This document shows, piece by piece, positions 31,985 through 41,378 of a DNA stretch of 63,993 nucleotides. The notes beneath the pieces are model-generated. The model worked only from the letters and a program-made list of their open reading frames with translations. It did not search any database and was not told where the DNA came from. The position numbers and the translations under genes are program-made. Source of the DNA: a virus; IMG/VR virus record IMGVR_UViG_3300008448_006341, positions 1-63,993 of that record; one strand, written 5' to 3'. Numbering within the stretch: the first letter of the stretch is position 1; the number at the start of each line of letters is the position of its first letter.

Positions 31985-33955
31985 ATGGCCGTTTTTCAAA
32001 TCAGTAAAATCCAGGTTCGTCGTGGCAAGAAAGCAGTTGCTGGAATGCCGCAACTTGCCAGCGGAGAACTAGCCTGGGCTATAGATACACAAGAACTTTA
32101 TATCGGTAATGGTGCTATTGCAGAAGGATCTCCCTTTGTTGGCAATACCAAAGTGCTCACAGAAAAAGACAACATCTTTACTCTAGCAGAGCAATATTCT
32201 TACAAGCCGTTAAGTGCTAGTATATTCACCGGAATCGGTGTAGACATTGGTAGAAGTCTACAGTCTAGATTAGACGAAGGTTCAGTCAATGCTAGAAGCT
32301 TTGGCATCGTAGCAGAAGAAGGCCCAGTACCTCTCAAAGATCAAACAGAACTTATTCAAAACGCAATTTGGAGTCTGTACAGTGACGGCTTTACTATGCT
32401 TAATAAGGTTGTACTAGAGTTTGATCCCGGCTACTACAAAATATCAGGAACAATTTACTTGCCAAGCAATGTAAGCATTCAGGGCACCGGCATTGGTAAA
32501 ACTGTATTTTACTACGAAAAAGGCGGCATCAATTATAAAACAACATTTACCATCACTGGCACATCTACTGGCAGTAATTCTGCCGGTGTGTACACTGACA
32601 TACCTTTGGTAACAGTTACTGGCAGTGGCAGTGGAGCCACAGTAAGAATTACCAAAGGCGGCGATCTTCCCTACAGCGGAAACTCTAGTGTTACTATTAT
32701 AAACAGCGGTAAAGGTTATGCATCAGGCGATCAAGTAAAAATTCCAGGAAGTGTTTTTGGTGCAGGCAGTGTAAGCCCTACTAATGATATGTTAATAACG
32801 CTAGTTAACAACGAAGTACTGGCCACTGCTTATCCATCATTTAATACCGATACCATTTTTGAATTTGTTAACAGTAGTTCTAATAGAGATACAAGAAATC
32901 CAACTCCAACATCTACAACGAATCAAGCATCGAATGTTAAACTGTCAGACTTTTCTGTAGCAGTAAACAGAGCTAACCCAACAAGAGTATTTGCCATCGA
33001 TGATTTAACCAGCAGTCAATTTGTTAATATTGATGCTGTCAGTGAAGATAGAACAGGACTAATAGTTTCTGTGTTTTCACCTACAGTAGACGATCAATTT
33101 AATTCAGTAATTTCTTTAACTGCAACCAGTTCGGTGTTGACCTGTCAAGAAAACTCGTTTACTAATATCAAAGCTAGAGGATTTGCCTATGCGGTCTTTA
33201 GTGCAACTGATATAATCAATAATATTTTTACAAATTGTCTATTTGAAGATCTTTATAAAGGAATTGGATTTGGTATTGGAGCCAGCCTCGGTGCTAATGG
33301 ACCAAGGAAGAATATTATAGAAAATTCTCTATTCAATAGAATATTACAAGAAGGTATATTTGTCGAAAAAGGTTACGGTAATAGATCTAAAGGAAATACA
33401 TTCCTCAATGTTGGAACAAACTTGTCAGGCATTGATGATGCAATCTTTCCTGTGATTAAATTTGTGTCTGTAGGTAACAGCAGCGTTAATGACAATTTTG
33501 ATAGATCAGAGCCATATAGTAGTTTAAATTTAAGTAGAACTAATTTTACTAAACCTTATGCTCCAGAAGTAGCGGGCCGAGCAAACTATCAAGAAATGAT
33601 GCCATCTGAACTTACTTTAGTGTATACTGCGGTACCTGAAGAAGCATTTAAGATACCCGTTAATAATGTAAACAACATTGAAATTAATTATGTGTTTAAG
33701 AGTACAGTATTCAATCAAACTAAAAAAGGCACACTACATATTGTAGTTGATCTGTTATTGAATAGAGTACAACTTGTAGATGAGTTTGAATATGTTGGCA
33801 CATCAGGGCAAGACAACAGAATTCAATTTACCGCTGCCATTGCTAGTAACACAGGTTCAGGCGGCACAGTTGTTCAATCATTAATAATATTTTATAGTAA
33901 TCTTAATATATCTGACTCTAATACATTTACCTATACCTATAAAATATTAAGTTGA
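31985..33955 (+). CDS. Tail fibre / pectate-lyase-like beta-helix protein
   Basis: 656 residues. The N-terminal 60 (QISKIQVRRGKKAVAGMPQL, then ASGELAWAIDTQELYIGNG) is the virion-attachment segment seen at the start of many phage fibres. Residues about 95-500 form a right-handed beta-helix of the pectate lyase 3 type (VVLEFDPGYYKISGTIYLPS; NIFTNCLFEDLYKGIGFG). The C-terminal part is a beta-rich receptor-binding region. A host-recognition or glycan-degrading fibre. GCTAAATA late-like box and GAGGA upstream. Confidence 0.82.
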   Translation: MAVFQISKIQVRRGKKAVAGMPQLASGELAWAIDTQELYIGNGAIAEGSPFVGNTKVLTEKDNIFTLAEQYSYKPLSASIFTGIGVDIGRSLQSRLDEGSVNARSFGIVAEEGPVPLKDQTELIQNAIWSLYSDGFTMLNKVVLEFDPGYYKISGTIYLPSNVSIQGTGIGKTVFYYEKGGINYKTTFTITGTSTGSNSAGVYTDIPLVTVTGSGSGATVRITKGGDLPYSGNSSVTIINSGKGYASGDQVKIPGSVFGAGSVSPTNDMLITLVNNEVLATAYPSFNTDTIFEFVNSSSNRDTRNPTPTSTTNQASNVKLSDFSVAVNRANPTRVFAIDDLTSSQFVNIDAVSEDRTGLIVSVFSPTVDDQFNSVISLTATSSVLTCQENSFTNIKARGFAYAVFSATDIINNIFTNCLFEDLYKGIGFGIGASLGANGPRKNIIENSLFNRILQEGIFVEKGYGNRSKGNTFLNVGTNLSGIDDAIFPVIKFVSVGNSSVNDNFDRSEPYSSLNLSRTNFTKPYAPEVAGRANYQEMMPSELTLVYTAVPEEAFKIPVNNVNNIEINYVFKSTVFNQTKKGTLHIVVDLLLNRVQLVDEFEYVGTSGQDNRIQFTAAIASNTGSGGTVVQSLIIFYSNLNISDSNTFTYTYKILS

Positions 33956-34389
33956 TGTACAAGTTCTTGGAAGAGCAATCCAGCCAGCGCCTGAAAAATT
34001 GGTATCAATTTAGACAACAGCTAGAAACATCGTCAACACCGCTTGACGATGTAGTCAAATACTTTTCTAAAGTTCCTAAAGTAAAAATCTACACTGACCC
34101 CTACGACCAATCAACATGGCCCACCGCTTGGGAATTGATTGACGAAAACGAGTACTGCCAATTTAATATAATTTTGGCAATATGCTTCACACTCCAACTG
34201 ATTAAACAGTTCAAAAATATTCAACCATTGATTAAAATAGCGATTGACAAAACTAATAAAGTAGTATATTATTTGTTATTTGTAGATGATAAGGTTTATG
34301 GCCTTGTAGAAGATGAGTGGATTCCTGCTAAAAACCTACCTACAACATTGAATTACTTAAAGATTTATACCATGCCGCCACTCCACTAA
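33955..34389 (+). CDS. Hypothetical phage protein
   Basis: 144 residues from ATG 33955 (overlaps the fibre stop as TGATG). It starts MYKFLEEQSSQRLKNWYQFR. A/T-rich codons. The position after the fibre gene suggests a fibre chaperone or attachment partner, but no family is recognised. Confidence 0.6.
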   Translation: MYKFLEEQSSQRLKNWYQFRQQLETSSTPLDDVVKYFSKVPKVKIYTDPYDQSTWPTAWELIDENEYCQFNIILAICFTLQLIKQFKNIQPLIKIAIDKTNKVVYYLLFVDDKVYGLVEDEWIPAKNLPTTLNYLKIYTMPPLH

Positions 34390-34457
34390 ATAGTTTTCTT
34401 ACTCAGAAAAAGAAAGCTGTCAGTGGCGACAGAAGCATTATTATTAGAGACGGAAAC

Positions 34458-36797
34458 ATGACAAACATAACTGTAATCAAGCGTAGCGGCAAAAAAGAGC
34501 CGCTCACTATCGAAAAATGGCAAAATCAAATTGCTAAAGTATGTCAAGGGATTGCAGATGTTAGTCAAAGTATGATTGAAATCAAAGCCCAGCCACACTT
34601 CTACGACGGCATAACCACAGAAGAAATCGACGGTATCACTCTACGTGCTATTGTTGACCTGATTGATGTTGAATCAAATCCTGACATAGGACATGTTAAC
34701 TATCAATACGTAGCAGGCAAACAACGTTTAAGTATGTTGCGTAAAGATGTATATGGAGATTACCAACCTCCCCACCTCTACGAAATTGTAAAGAAAAATG
34801 TTGGAGTTGGTCTTTATACCGCAGAACTTCTAGAATGGTACAGCGAAGACGACTGGAATCGAATGAATGACATGTTGGAACATGACAAGGACGAGCAATA
34901 CAGTTATGCTGCCATTGAACAATTAATTGAAAAATATTTGGTACGCAATCGTGCGACAAAGGAAATTTATGAAACTCCACAGATTAGATATATGGTTGCA
35001 GCCGCTACTGTATTCCATAAAGAAGAACCTAATGCAGCTCGTATGCGCTATATCAAAGAGTATTACAACTGCGCCAGTGATGGTCTTTTTACTCTTGCTA
35101 CTCCTGTACTCGCTGGCCTTGGTACTCCTACCAAACAGTTTAGTTCCTGTGTTCTTATTCGTAGCGATGATGATTTGGACTCTATTTTTGCCTCTGGGGA
35201 AATGATGGCCAAGTATGCCAGCAAACGTGCAGGCATTGGTTTAGAAATTGGACGCTTACGACCACTAGGTAGTCCTATCAGGGGCGGTGAGATTATGCAC
35301 ACTGGCATGATACCTTTCCTTAAAAAGTGGTTCGGTGATTTGCGCTCATGCTCACAAGGAGGTATCCGCAATGCAAGTGCTACTGTATTCTATCCTATTT
35401 GGCATCATCAGTTTGATGATCTTATTGTACTTAAGAACAACCAAGGAACCGAAGAAACCCGGGTCCGTCATATGGATTATGGGGTTGTGCTGTCAAGTTT
35501 CTTCTGGAGAAGATTTAAAAACAAAGAAGACATAACATTCTTTGATCCCAACGAAGTACCCGACCTTTACGAAGCTTTCTATTCAAACACGGAACGGTTT
35601 AACGAACTATACGTCAAGTACGAAAAAACTCCGGGTATTAGAAAGAAAACAATGAGTGCTGAAGAAGTATTCAAAAGCGGTATCCTAAAAGAACGCACAG
35701 ATACAGGACGTATCTATCTTGTATTCATTGACAACGTAATGAATCAAGGACCATTTGATACAGAGTATCATACCATTTACCAGAGTAACCTTTGCTGTGA
35801 AATCTTATTACCTACTCGATCTTTCCGTCGTCTCGATGATGATAGTGGCCGTATTGCTTTGTGTACACTTGGTAGTATCAACTGGGGAGCTTTCAGGAAT
35901 CCAGAAGATATGCGTAGGGCTTGCCGCATACTTCAGCGTTCTTTATGTAATATTCTTGATTATCAAGACTTTCTGAGTATACAGAGTAAGTTAAGCAACG
36001 ATGAGATACAGCCGTTGGGCATTGGAGTTACTAACCTTGCCTACTGGCATGCCAAACGTAACCTCAAGTATGGTGAGAAAGATGCGCTAGCTGATGTTAA
36101 GAGTTGGATGGAGCATCAGGCATACTATCTAACAGAAGCCACAGTTGAACTAGCCAAAGAACGTGGCAAGTGCCTAGACAGTGACAAGACATGGTATGGA
36201 CGAGGCGTGTTCCCCTGGGAGCGCAGAGCACAAGGTGTAAATGAGCTAGCAGATTTTAATCCTGAGCTAGACTGGGAACCACTACGCGAACAAATGAAAA
36301 CCTATGGTGTACGCAATGCTACGTTGATGGCAATTGCACCAGTTGAATCAAGTAGTGTTGTTATAAACAGTACAAACGGCATTGAGCTACCCATGAGTCT
36401 TATCTCAACTAAAGAATCAAAGGCAGGATCATTTACACAGGTTGTGCCCGAATACCATAAGTTGAAAAACAAATATCAACTAATGTGGGAACAGAAAGAC
36501 TGTTCAGGTTATATTAAAACAGCGTCAGTATTGGCTGCGTATGTTGATCAAAGCATTTCAACAAACACATTTTACAATCCTGCACACTTTGCTGAACGCA
36601 AAGTGCCAATTACATTGATTGCTAAAAATCTCATGCAGGCACATTACTGGGGATTGAAAACATTCTACTACAGCTTGATTAACAAACAAGGTTCTAGAAT
36701 GCAAGAAGATCAACCAAAACTTAACGGATATCACGAAATAGAATTTAACGGCACGGAGGTCGCTGATTTAGAAGATTGCGAAGCGTGTAAATTATGA
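34458..36797 (+). CDS. nrdA: Ribonucleotide reductase class Ia, large subunit
   Basis: 779 residues, full length. An N-terminal ATP-cone (TVIKRSGKKEPLTIEKWQNQ) is followed by the ten-stranded barrel with QFSSCVLIRSDDD, SNLCCEILLPT and the C-terminal redox pair EDCEACKL. It reduces ribonucleoside diphosphates to deoxy forms with NrdB. The small-subunit gene overlaps by 4 nt and a glutaredoxin follows, a normal phage nucleotide-synthesis operon. ACTAAATA late-like box upstream. Confidence 0.96.
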   Translation: MTNITVIKRSGKKEPLTIEKWQNQIAKVCQGIADVSQSMIEIKAQPHFYDGITTEEIDGITLRAIVDLIDVESNPDIGHVNYQYVAGKQRLSMLRKDVYGDYQPPHLYEIVKKNVGVGLYTAELLEWYSEDDWNRMNDMLEHDKDEQYSYAAIEQLIEKYLVRNRATKEIYETPQIRYMVAAATVFHKEEPNAARMRYIKEYYNCASDGLFTLATPVLAGLGTPTKQFSSCVLIRSDDDLDSIFASGEMMAKYASKRAGIGLEIGRLRPLGSPIRGGEIMHTGMIPFLKKWFGDLRSCSQGGIRNASATVFYPIWHHQFDDLIVLKNNQGTEETRVRHMDYGVVLSSFFWRRFKNKEDITFFDPNEVPDLYEAFYSNTERFNELYVKYEKTPGIRKKTMSAEEVFKSGILKERTDTGRIYLVFIDNVMNQGPFDTEYHTIYQSNLCCEILLPTRSFRRLDDDSGRIALCTLGSINWGAFRNPEDMRRACRILQRSLCNILDYQDFLSIQSKLSNDEIQPLGIGVTNLAYWHAKRNLKYGEKDALADVKSWMEHQAYYLTEATVELAKERGKCLDSDKTWYGRGVFPWERRAQGVNELADFNPELDWEPLREQMKTYGVRNATLMAIAPVESSSVVINSTNGIELPMSLISTKESKAGSFTQVVPEYHKLKNKYQLMWEQKDCSGYIKTASVLAAYVDQSISTNTFYNPAHFAERKVPITLIAKNLMQAHYWGLKTFYYSLINKQGSRMQEDQPKLNGYHEIEFNGTEVADLEDCEACKL

Positions 36798-37894
36798 GCA
36801 AACAACAATACAACCTAAACACAAAAACAGATTATCTTCAACGTAAAATGTTTCTTGACCCAGAAGGTCCTGTAACCATACAACGATTTGAAGAAGTAAA
36901 ATATAAAAAGATTGCAGACTTTGATGCTACAGCACGTGGCTTCTTTTGGCAACCAGAAGAAGTAACTCTTACCAAAGACAGCAATGACTTTAAAGAAGCC
37001 AGTGATGCTGTCAAGCACATCTTCACTAGTAACTTGCTACGTCAGACAGCATTGGATAGTTTACAAGGCCGTGGACCTACACAGGTATTCACTCCTGTGT
37101 GCAGTCTCCCAGAAGTAGAAGCACTGATGTACAACTGGGGTTTCTTTGAAACTAACATTCACAGCAAGAGCTACAGTCACATTATTCGTAACATCTACAA
37201 TGTGCCAAAGGATGTGTTTAACACTATTCACGACACTAAAGAAATAGTAGACATGGCCAGTAGTGTTGGGGCGTATTACGATAAGCTACATCTAATTAAC
37301 TGTCTAAAAGAAACTGGCGAAAAGATAGACGAAGCAGTTCATATCAAAGCAATTTGGATGGCACTGAACGCCAGCTATGCATTGGAAGCATTCCGCTTTA
37401 TGGTTAGCTTTGCTACTTCATTGGCCATGGTTGAGAATAAAATCTTTATTGGCAACGGCAATATTATCAGTCTAATCCTGCAAGACGAATTGTTACACAA
37501 AGGTTGGACTGCATACTTGATCAATCAAGTGGTCAAAGAAGACAGTCGCTTTGCTCAAGCCAAGGTTGAATGTGAAGCAGAAGTATATAAGATGTACATG
37601 GATGTTATCCGTGAAGAAAAAGAATGGGCTGACTATTTGTTTAAGATGGGCCCAGTTATCGGATTAAATGCCAATATTCTCAAAGACTTTGTAGACTACA
37701 CTGCACTAGGTGCGCTGAAAGATATTGGTATCAAATACAATCATCCTGCTCCAAAGTCTACACCTATTCCCTGGTTCAACAAACACAGTGACACCAGCAA
37801 GAAACAAACTGCTCTACAAGAAAATGAAAGTACCAATTATGTTATTGGTGTAATGAGCGACAGTATTAACTACGACGAATTACCGGCATTATAA
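36794..37894 (+). CDS. nrdB: Ribonucleotide reductase class Ia, small subunit
   Basis: 366 residues. Di-iron and radical residues are visible: an Asp in TALDSLQGRGP, Glu and His in WGFFETNIHSKSYSHIIRNI with the following radical Tyr, a Glu in ASYALEAFRFMVSF, and Glu/His in LILQDELLHKGW. So it is a tyrosyl-radical enzyme, not a radical-less variant. It couples by 4 nt to nrdA. Confidence 0.96.
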   Translation: MSKQQYNLNTKTDYLQRKMFLDPEGPVTIQRFEEVKYKKIADFDATARGFFWQPEEVTLTKDSNDFKEASDAVKHIFTSNLLRQTALDSLQGRGPTQVFTPVCSLPEVEALMYNWGFFETNIHSKSYSHIIRNIYNVPKDVFNTIHDTKEIVDMASSVGAYYDKLHLINCLKETGEKIDEAVHIKAIWMALNASYALEAFRFMVSFATSLAMVENKIFIGNGNIISLILQDELLHKGWTAYLINQVVKEDSRFAQAKVECEAEVYKMYMDVIREEKEWADYLFKMGPVIGLNANILKDFVDYTALGALKDIGIKYNHPAPKSTPIPWFNKHSDTSKKQTALQENESTNYVIGVMSDSINYDELPAL

Positions 37895-37904
37895 GGAAAT
37901 AAAA

Positions 37905-38135
37905 ATGAAAGCTATTGTATGGAGTAAATATCAGTGCCCGTTTTGTGATCAAGCTAAAGCCCTGTTAAAACAAAAAGGCATTGCGTTTGAAGAAAAGAAA
38001 ATTGGCGATGGGTACACTAAAGAAGACCTATTAGAAGCAGTACCAACAGCTAGAACTGTCCCGCAGATATTTCTAGGTGAACAGCTCATTGGTGGGTTTA
38101 CAGAATTGAAAAGACATTTAGAAGAGGCAGCGTAA
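37905..38135 (+). CDS. grx: Glutaredoxin
   Basis: 76 residues. The CPFC active site is at 11-14 (SKYQCPFCDQ), followed by TVPQIFLGEQLIGGF with the cis-Pro and glutathione-binding Gly pair. It supplies electrons to NrdA, as fits its place right after nrdAB. GGAAAT ribosome site; the next ATG overlaps its stop (TAATG). Confidence 0.95.
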   Translation: MKAIVWSKYQCPFCDQAKALLKQKGIAFEEKKIGDGYTKEDLLEAVPTARTVPQIFLGEQLIGGFTELKRHLEEAA

Positions 38136-38452
38136 TGCTATTAGAAAAATCAAAATTTACAGACAGTGACGTAGTTAGTTTTAAACTGATCAACGGAGAT
38201 GAAATTATTGGCAAGTATGCCAAAGAAGACATGGTCAGCTACACTATTAATAGACCAGTCATGCTAGCAATGACTCCAAAAGGTCCAGCTATGGCTCCTA
38301 TTATGATGACAGTGAACCCTGACAAAGACTACACAATAAATAAATCAGCAGTGATGTTCAGCGGCGAAACTGTTAAAGAAATTGCTGAACAGTACATATT
38401 CCAGACCACAGGTATTCAACCTGTAAGTGCTGGCAGCATTGTAACAGGATAA
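38135..38452 (+). CDS. Small beta-barrel-like (Sm-fold-like) phage protein
   Basis: 105 residues. DVVSFKLINGDEIIGKYAKE resembles an Sm-like strand pair, followed by Met/Pro-rich strands (PVMLAMTPKGPAMAPIMMTV). Small proteins of this kind are common in marine T4-like phages. Whether it binds RNA is not known. Confidence 0.6.
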   Translation: MLLEKSKFTDSDVVSFKLINGDEIIGKYAKEDMVSYTINRPVMLAMTPKGPAMAPIMMTVNPDKDYTINKSAVMFSGETVKEIAEQYIFQTTGIQPVSAGSIVTG

Positions 38453-38456
38453 TATT

Positions 38457-39110
38457 ATGGCAGTGACTTTTACCGCATCTCAAGCTATTTTAGCTGTACA
38501 AGCAACTGCTCTCGCAGCTGAAGCTACTACTGCGGGGTTAACAGCTCTTGCCACTGCCTTAACTAATTTATCTACAGAGATAACACAGACACTTACTGAA
38601 CAAGAATTTTTTGGTGGTGGCACAACTACCTATACAGCTGGCGGCGGCAGTGGAACTGATTATGATTCAGCAGCTCTAGTATGGACACAAACTTTAAACT
38701 CTGCGGCAAATATTATACAGTCAAGAAATTCTAATTTTATTAAAGCTTCTCTTTCTGCTATTGAAACAGACATTGATGCCGTTGCCACAGATATTGATAC
38801 TATGGCTGCTAATTCTACAATTATTAAAGATAAACAATCAGTCATAGCTGACAAGCAAACTGTAATAGCTGATAAAACTAGTTCAATTGAAACCTATCAA
38901 AAGAAACTCAAAGAGCTAGGCGAAACATCTGGCATACGAAGCAGAGGTCCTTTTGAAGCATGGGGTAATATTTCTACATACAAGTATCTAATTGAGCAGG
39001 CCAAGATACTTGACTCTGCAGACAATGCAACCCCAGAGAAACAAACACAGGCATTGGCCGCAGTTAAAAACTATACTGACGCTATTAACGGTAGGTTCAA
39101 GGAGTTCTAA
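38457..39110 (+). CDS. Helical / coiled-coil phage protein, possibly tail tip
   Basis: 217 residues. An Ala/Thr-rich N-terminal helix (ILAVQATALAAEATTAGLTA), an aromatic turn, then long coiled coil with repeated DxDxxATDIDTMA and KDKQSVIADKQTVIADKTSS. Stop and start overlap with the PAAR gene (TAATG), so it may be an assembly partner or adaptor for the spike tip. Confidence 0.6.
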   Translation: MAVTFTASQAILAVQATALAAEATTAGLTALATALTNLSTEITQTLTEQEFFGGGTTTYTAGGGSGTDYDSAALVWTQTLNSAANIIQSRNSNFIKASLSAIETDIDAVATDIDTMAANSTIIKDKQSVIADKQTVIADKTSSIETYQKKLKELGETSGIRSRGPFEAWGNISTYKYLIEQAKILDSADNATPEKQTQALAAVKNYTDAINGRFKEF

Positions 39111-39415
39111 TGCCAGGCGTTGCAAGACAAGGCGATTCAACAACCACAGGACACGGATGTGATGGTTCTACAACAATCACAGGCCCTACTGGTGCAGGCG
39201 CCAAAGTCTTTGCCAACGGCATTCCAATAGAGTGCAAAGGTAACCCCACAGTAGTACATAGATATGGCGGCCGCAGATGCTCTGCACAGCATCAGGCTGC
39301 TATAAACGCAGGATCGCCAAATGTGTTTGTTGGCGGTGTAGCAGTGGCCAGGATAGGCGATTCCACAGACGGTGGCGCAATCAGTTCTGGATCAGGAAAT
39401 GTCATAGCCAATTGA
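39110..39415 (+). CDS. PAAR-domain tail-spike tip protein
   Basis: 101 residues. MPGVARQGDSTTTGHGCDGS, then AKVFANGIPIECKGNPTVVH and NVFVGGVAVARIGDSTDGG are the PAAR repeats; His and Cys residues bind the metal at the point. It caps the central spike (as T4 gp5.4) and pierces the outer membrane. Confidence 0.92.
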   Translation: MPGVARQGDSTTTGHGCDGSTTITGPTGAGAKVFANGIPIECKGNPTVVHRYGGRRCSAQHQAAINAGSPNVFVGGVAVARIGDSTDGGAISSGSGNVIAN

Positions 39416-39416
39416 C

Positions 39417-39443
39417 TTGACAAGTTCTCTTTTTTTCTATAAT
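39417..39443 (+). promoter_or_regulatory. Sigma-70-like promoter, short spacer
   Basis: TTGACA (39417-39422), 15-bp spacer, TATAAT (39438-39443). The ATG at 39452 lies 8 nt after the -10 box, so this mRNA may also be leaderless. The short spacer lowers confidence. Confidence 0.55.
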
Positions 39444-39451
39444 ATTAGCAC

Positions 39452-39958
39452 ATGAACATCTATATTGATATGGACGACGTTGTCGCCGATTGGATGCCCG
39501 CCGCAAGGGCAATAGTTAATCGCAACTGGAATTATGGAGAACGTATTCCGGACAGTGATTGGAATAAGGTAAAAGCCAAAGAAAGATTCTATAGGCATTT
39601 GCCATTGAAGGAAGGCGCACATGATCTAGTTAACTGGTGCAGACTGTACCATGCTAGGACTAGATGCGGTCTTTTCTTTTTAACAGCACTACCACATGAC
39701 AATTCTATGCCCTGGGCGGCACAGGATAAAGTATGGTGGGCTAACGAACATTTCCCGGGAATACCTGTATTTTTTGGACCTTACAGCTATGATAAGTGGC
39801 AGCATTGTAAGAGTCCAAAAGACATACTTATAGATGATAGAACTAGCAACATTACAGAATGGACTAGAGCAGGAGGTAGGGGATTTCTTTACAGAAATTG
39901 GCCCGAATGTAAAATTTGGTTAGATAATATTTTAGCCGAAGATTTAGCTGATAATTAA
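39452..39958 (+). CDS. 5'(3')-deoxyribonucleotidase-like HAD phosphatase
   Basis: 168 residues. HAD motifs: MNIYIDMDDVVADWM (D-x-D nucleophile pair), FLTALPHD (motif II Thr), KSPKDILIDDRTSN with motif III Lys and motif IV Asp-Asp. The NT5C group dephosphorylates deoxynucleotides. Fits with RNR and MazG in pool control. Confidence 0.82.
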   Translation: MNIYIDMDDVVADWMPAARAIVNRNWNYGERIPDSDWNKVKAKERFYRHLPLKEGAHDLVNWCRLYHARTRCGLFFLTALPHDNSMPWAAQDKVWWANEHFPGIPVFFGPYSYDKWQHCKSPKDILIDDRTSNITEWTRAGGRGFLYRNWPECKIWLDNILAEDLADN

Positions 39959-39975
39959 AATACAAGGAGATTATT

Positions 39976-40170
39976 ATGGCAGCAAATAGATATACAGAAT
40001 TCGCAAAATTAGTAGAGGCAATGGAAGGTGACTTCGAAAAGTTCTACGACAAAGAAGTAGGTGCCGCTGGTACTCGTGTACGTAAACATTTGCAGGAACT
40101 TTCAAAGCTCTGCAAAGAAGTGCGTAACGATGTTACCGCAGTTAAGAACGCTCGCAAAGAAGCCAAATAA
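39976..40170 (+). CDS. Histone H1-like DNA-binding protein
   Basis: 64 residues: RYTEFAKLVEAMEGDFEKFY, then GAAGTRVRKHLQELSKLCKE and a basic tail. This is the bacterial histone H1-like (Hc1-type) N-terminal domain, also found in marine phages. It may compact phage or host DNA. AAGGAGA ribosome site. Confidence 0.82.
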   Translation: MAANRYTEFAKLVEAMEGDFEKFYDKEVGAAGTRVRKHLQELSKLCKEVRNDVTAVKNARKEAK

Positions 40171-40173
40171 TGG

Positions 40174-40181
40174 AATAAATA
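40174..40181 (+). promoter_or_regulatory. T4-type late promoter box
   Basis: AATAAATA; the iscU ATG at 40186 is 5 nt beyond it, without a Shine-Dalgarno. Confidence 0.58.
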
Positions 40182-40185
40182 CTGT

Positions 40186-40572
40186 ATGGCATACAGTAAT
40201 CAAGTAATCGATCATTACGAAAATCCCCGCAACGTAGGGTCGTTTGAAAAAGGCGACCCTACAGTTGGCACAGGGATGGTCGGTGCACCTGCGTGTGGTG
40301 ATGTAATGAAACTACAAATAAAGGTCGATGATGATACAGGTATTATTACAGATGCAAAGTTTAAGACTTATGGTTGCGGAAGTGCTATTGCAAGTAGTTC
40401 ATTGGTTACTGAATGGCTTAAAGGCAAAACACTTGACCAAGCAGGACAAATTAAGAATAGTGAGATTGCAACAGAGCTTGCACTCCCTCCGGTCAAAATA
40501 CATTGTTCTATTCTAGCAGAAGATGCTATCAAAGCAGCCGTACATGATTATAAAGAAAGGCATGCCAAATAA
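40186..40572 (+). CDS. iscU: Fe-S cluster scaffold IscU
   Basis: 128 residues. All ligands are present: Cys37 and Asp39 in GAPACGDV, Cys64 in KTYGCGSAIA, His106-Cys107 in KIHCSILAEDA. IscU assembles [2Fe-2S] clusters with host IscS. The LPPVK-type chaperone motif that HscA recognises is kept (LPPVKIHC). One gene separates it from iscA. Late promoter box upstream. Confidence 0.95.
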   Translation: MAYSNQVIDHYENPRNVGSFEKGDPTVGTGMVGAPACGDVMKLQIKVDDDTGIITDAKFKTYGCGSAIASSSLVTEWLKGKTLDQAGQIKNSEIATELALPPVKIHCSILAEDAIKAAVHDYKERHAK

Positions 40573-41378
40573 TGAATGTGTTAATTGGCATAGGCGATAG
40601 CTGGACCTCAGGTATTGGTGGTATACCAGACTACGAAAAACCTGCTAATTATCCCGACGACCGAAATTATTTTTATTGGCATGGCGAAGACCTTGATAAA
40701 ATTCCAAATTATATTAATAAAGAATTAACATCGTCTTGGGTTAACAAATTAGCATCCAAGTTAAATGTTGTTCCTATTAATCTAGGAGTACCTGGATCAG
40801 GTAACAAAGGATCTATAAAATCGTTACATTTAAATGATATTGCATGGAATAATATAAATGGTGGCTACCTAATATACATGCTGTCAACAAGAATTAGATT
40901 TGATTTATTTGATCGTAGCGATATAGAAGAATTACAAAACTCACACCAACGACCATTCTATACAATTACTCTACCTGATGAAGAAGCAGACCCTGTATCA
41001 TATGAAAAACATACTTGGTGGTATAAAAACATTTATTCTGAATCAATAGCGAACAATACAACTATAATGAGTATTTTAGAAGCACAGCATGTATCAAAAT
41101 TAAAAAATTTAAAATTTTATTTTTGTTTTGCATTCGAAGATTGTAGTGAATTAATGAACACTAACAAACTTTCTTCAAAGATTGATTGGGATCGATGTCT
41201 CACAAAAAATACATCATTCTTAAAAATTTTAGCAGATCTTCAGAATACGCCCGACATCATAGAATACTATAATCAATTAAATAATTCTACTGAATATATT
41301 AGTAAATGTGGTCATCCTACTAGTAATGGATATAGTTACATAGCTGACTACATGTTTGATCAAATAATTGAAAAATGA
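40572..41378 (+). CDS. SGNH-hydrolase-like protein between iscU and iscA
   Basis: 268 residues, A/T-rich codons unlike its neighbours. VLIGIGDSWTSG is the Ser block; LGVPGSGNKGS follows; GHPTSNGYSYIADYM gives the His near the end. It sits between iscU and iscA, overlapping both by 1-4 nt, and has no clear Fe-S role, so it looks like an inserted cassette. Substrate unknown. Confidence 0.62.
   Translation: MNVLIGIGDSWTSGIGGIPDYEKPANYPDDRNYFYWHGEDLDKIPNYINKELTSSWVNKLASKLNVVPINLGVPGSGNKGSIKSLHLNDIAWNNINGGYLIYMLSTRIRFDLFDRSDIEELQNSHQRPFYTITLPDEEADPVSYEKHTWWYKNIYSESIANNTTIMSILEAQHVSKLKNLKFYFCFAFEDCSELMNTNKLSSKIDWDRCLTKNTSFLKILADLQNTPDIIEYYNQLNNSTEYISKCGHPTSNGYSYIADYMFDQIIEK

Noticed and set aside
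37905-38135. NrdH-redoxin or thioredoxin
   Set aside because: CPFC with TVPQIF and GG fits glutaredoxin; thioredoxin would have CGPC.
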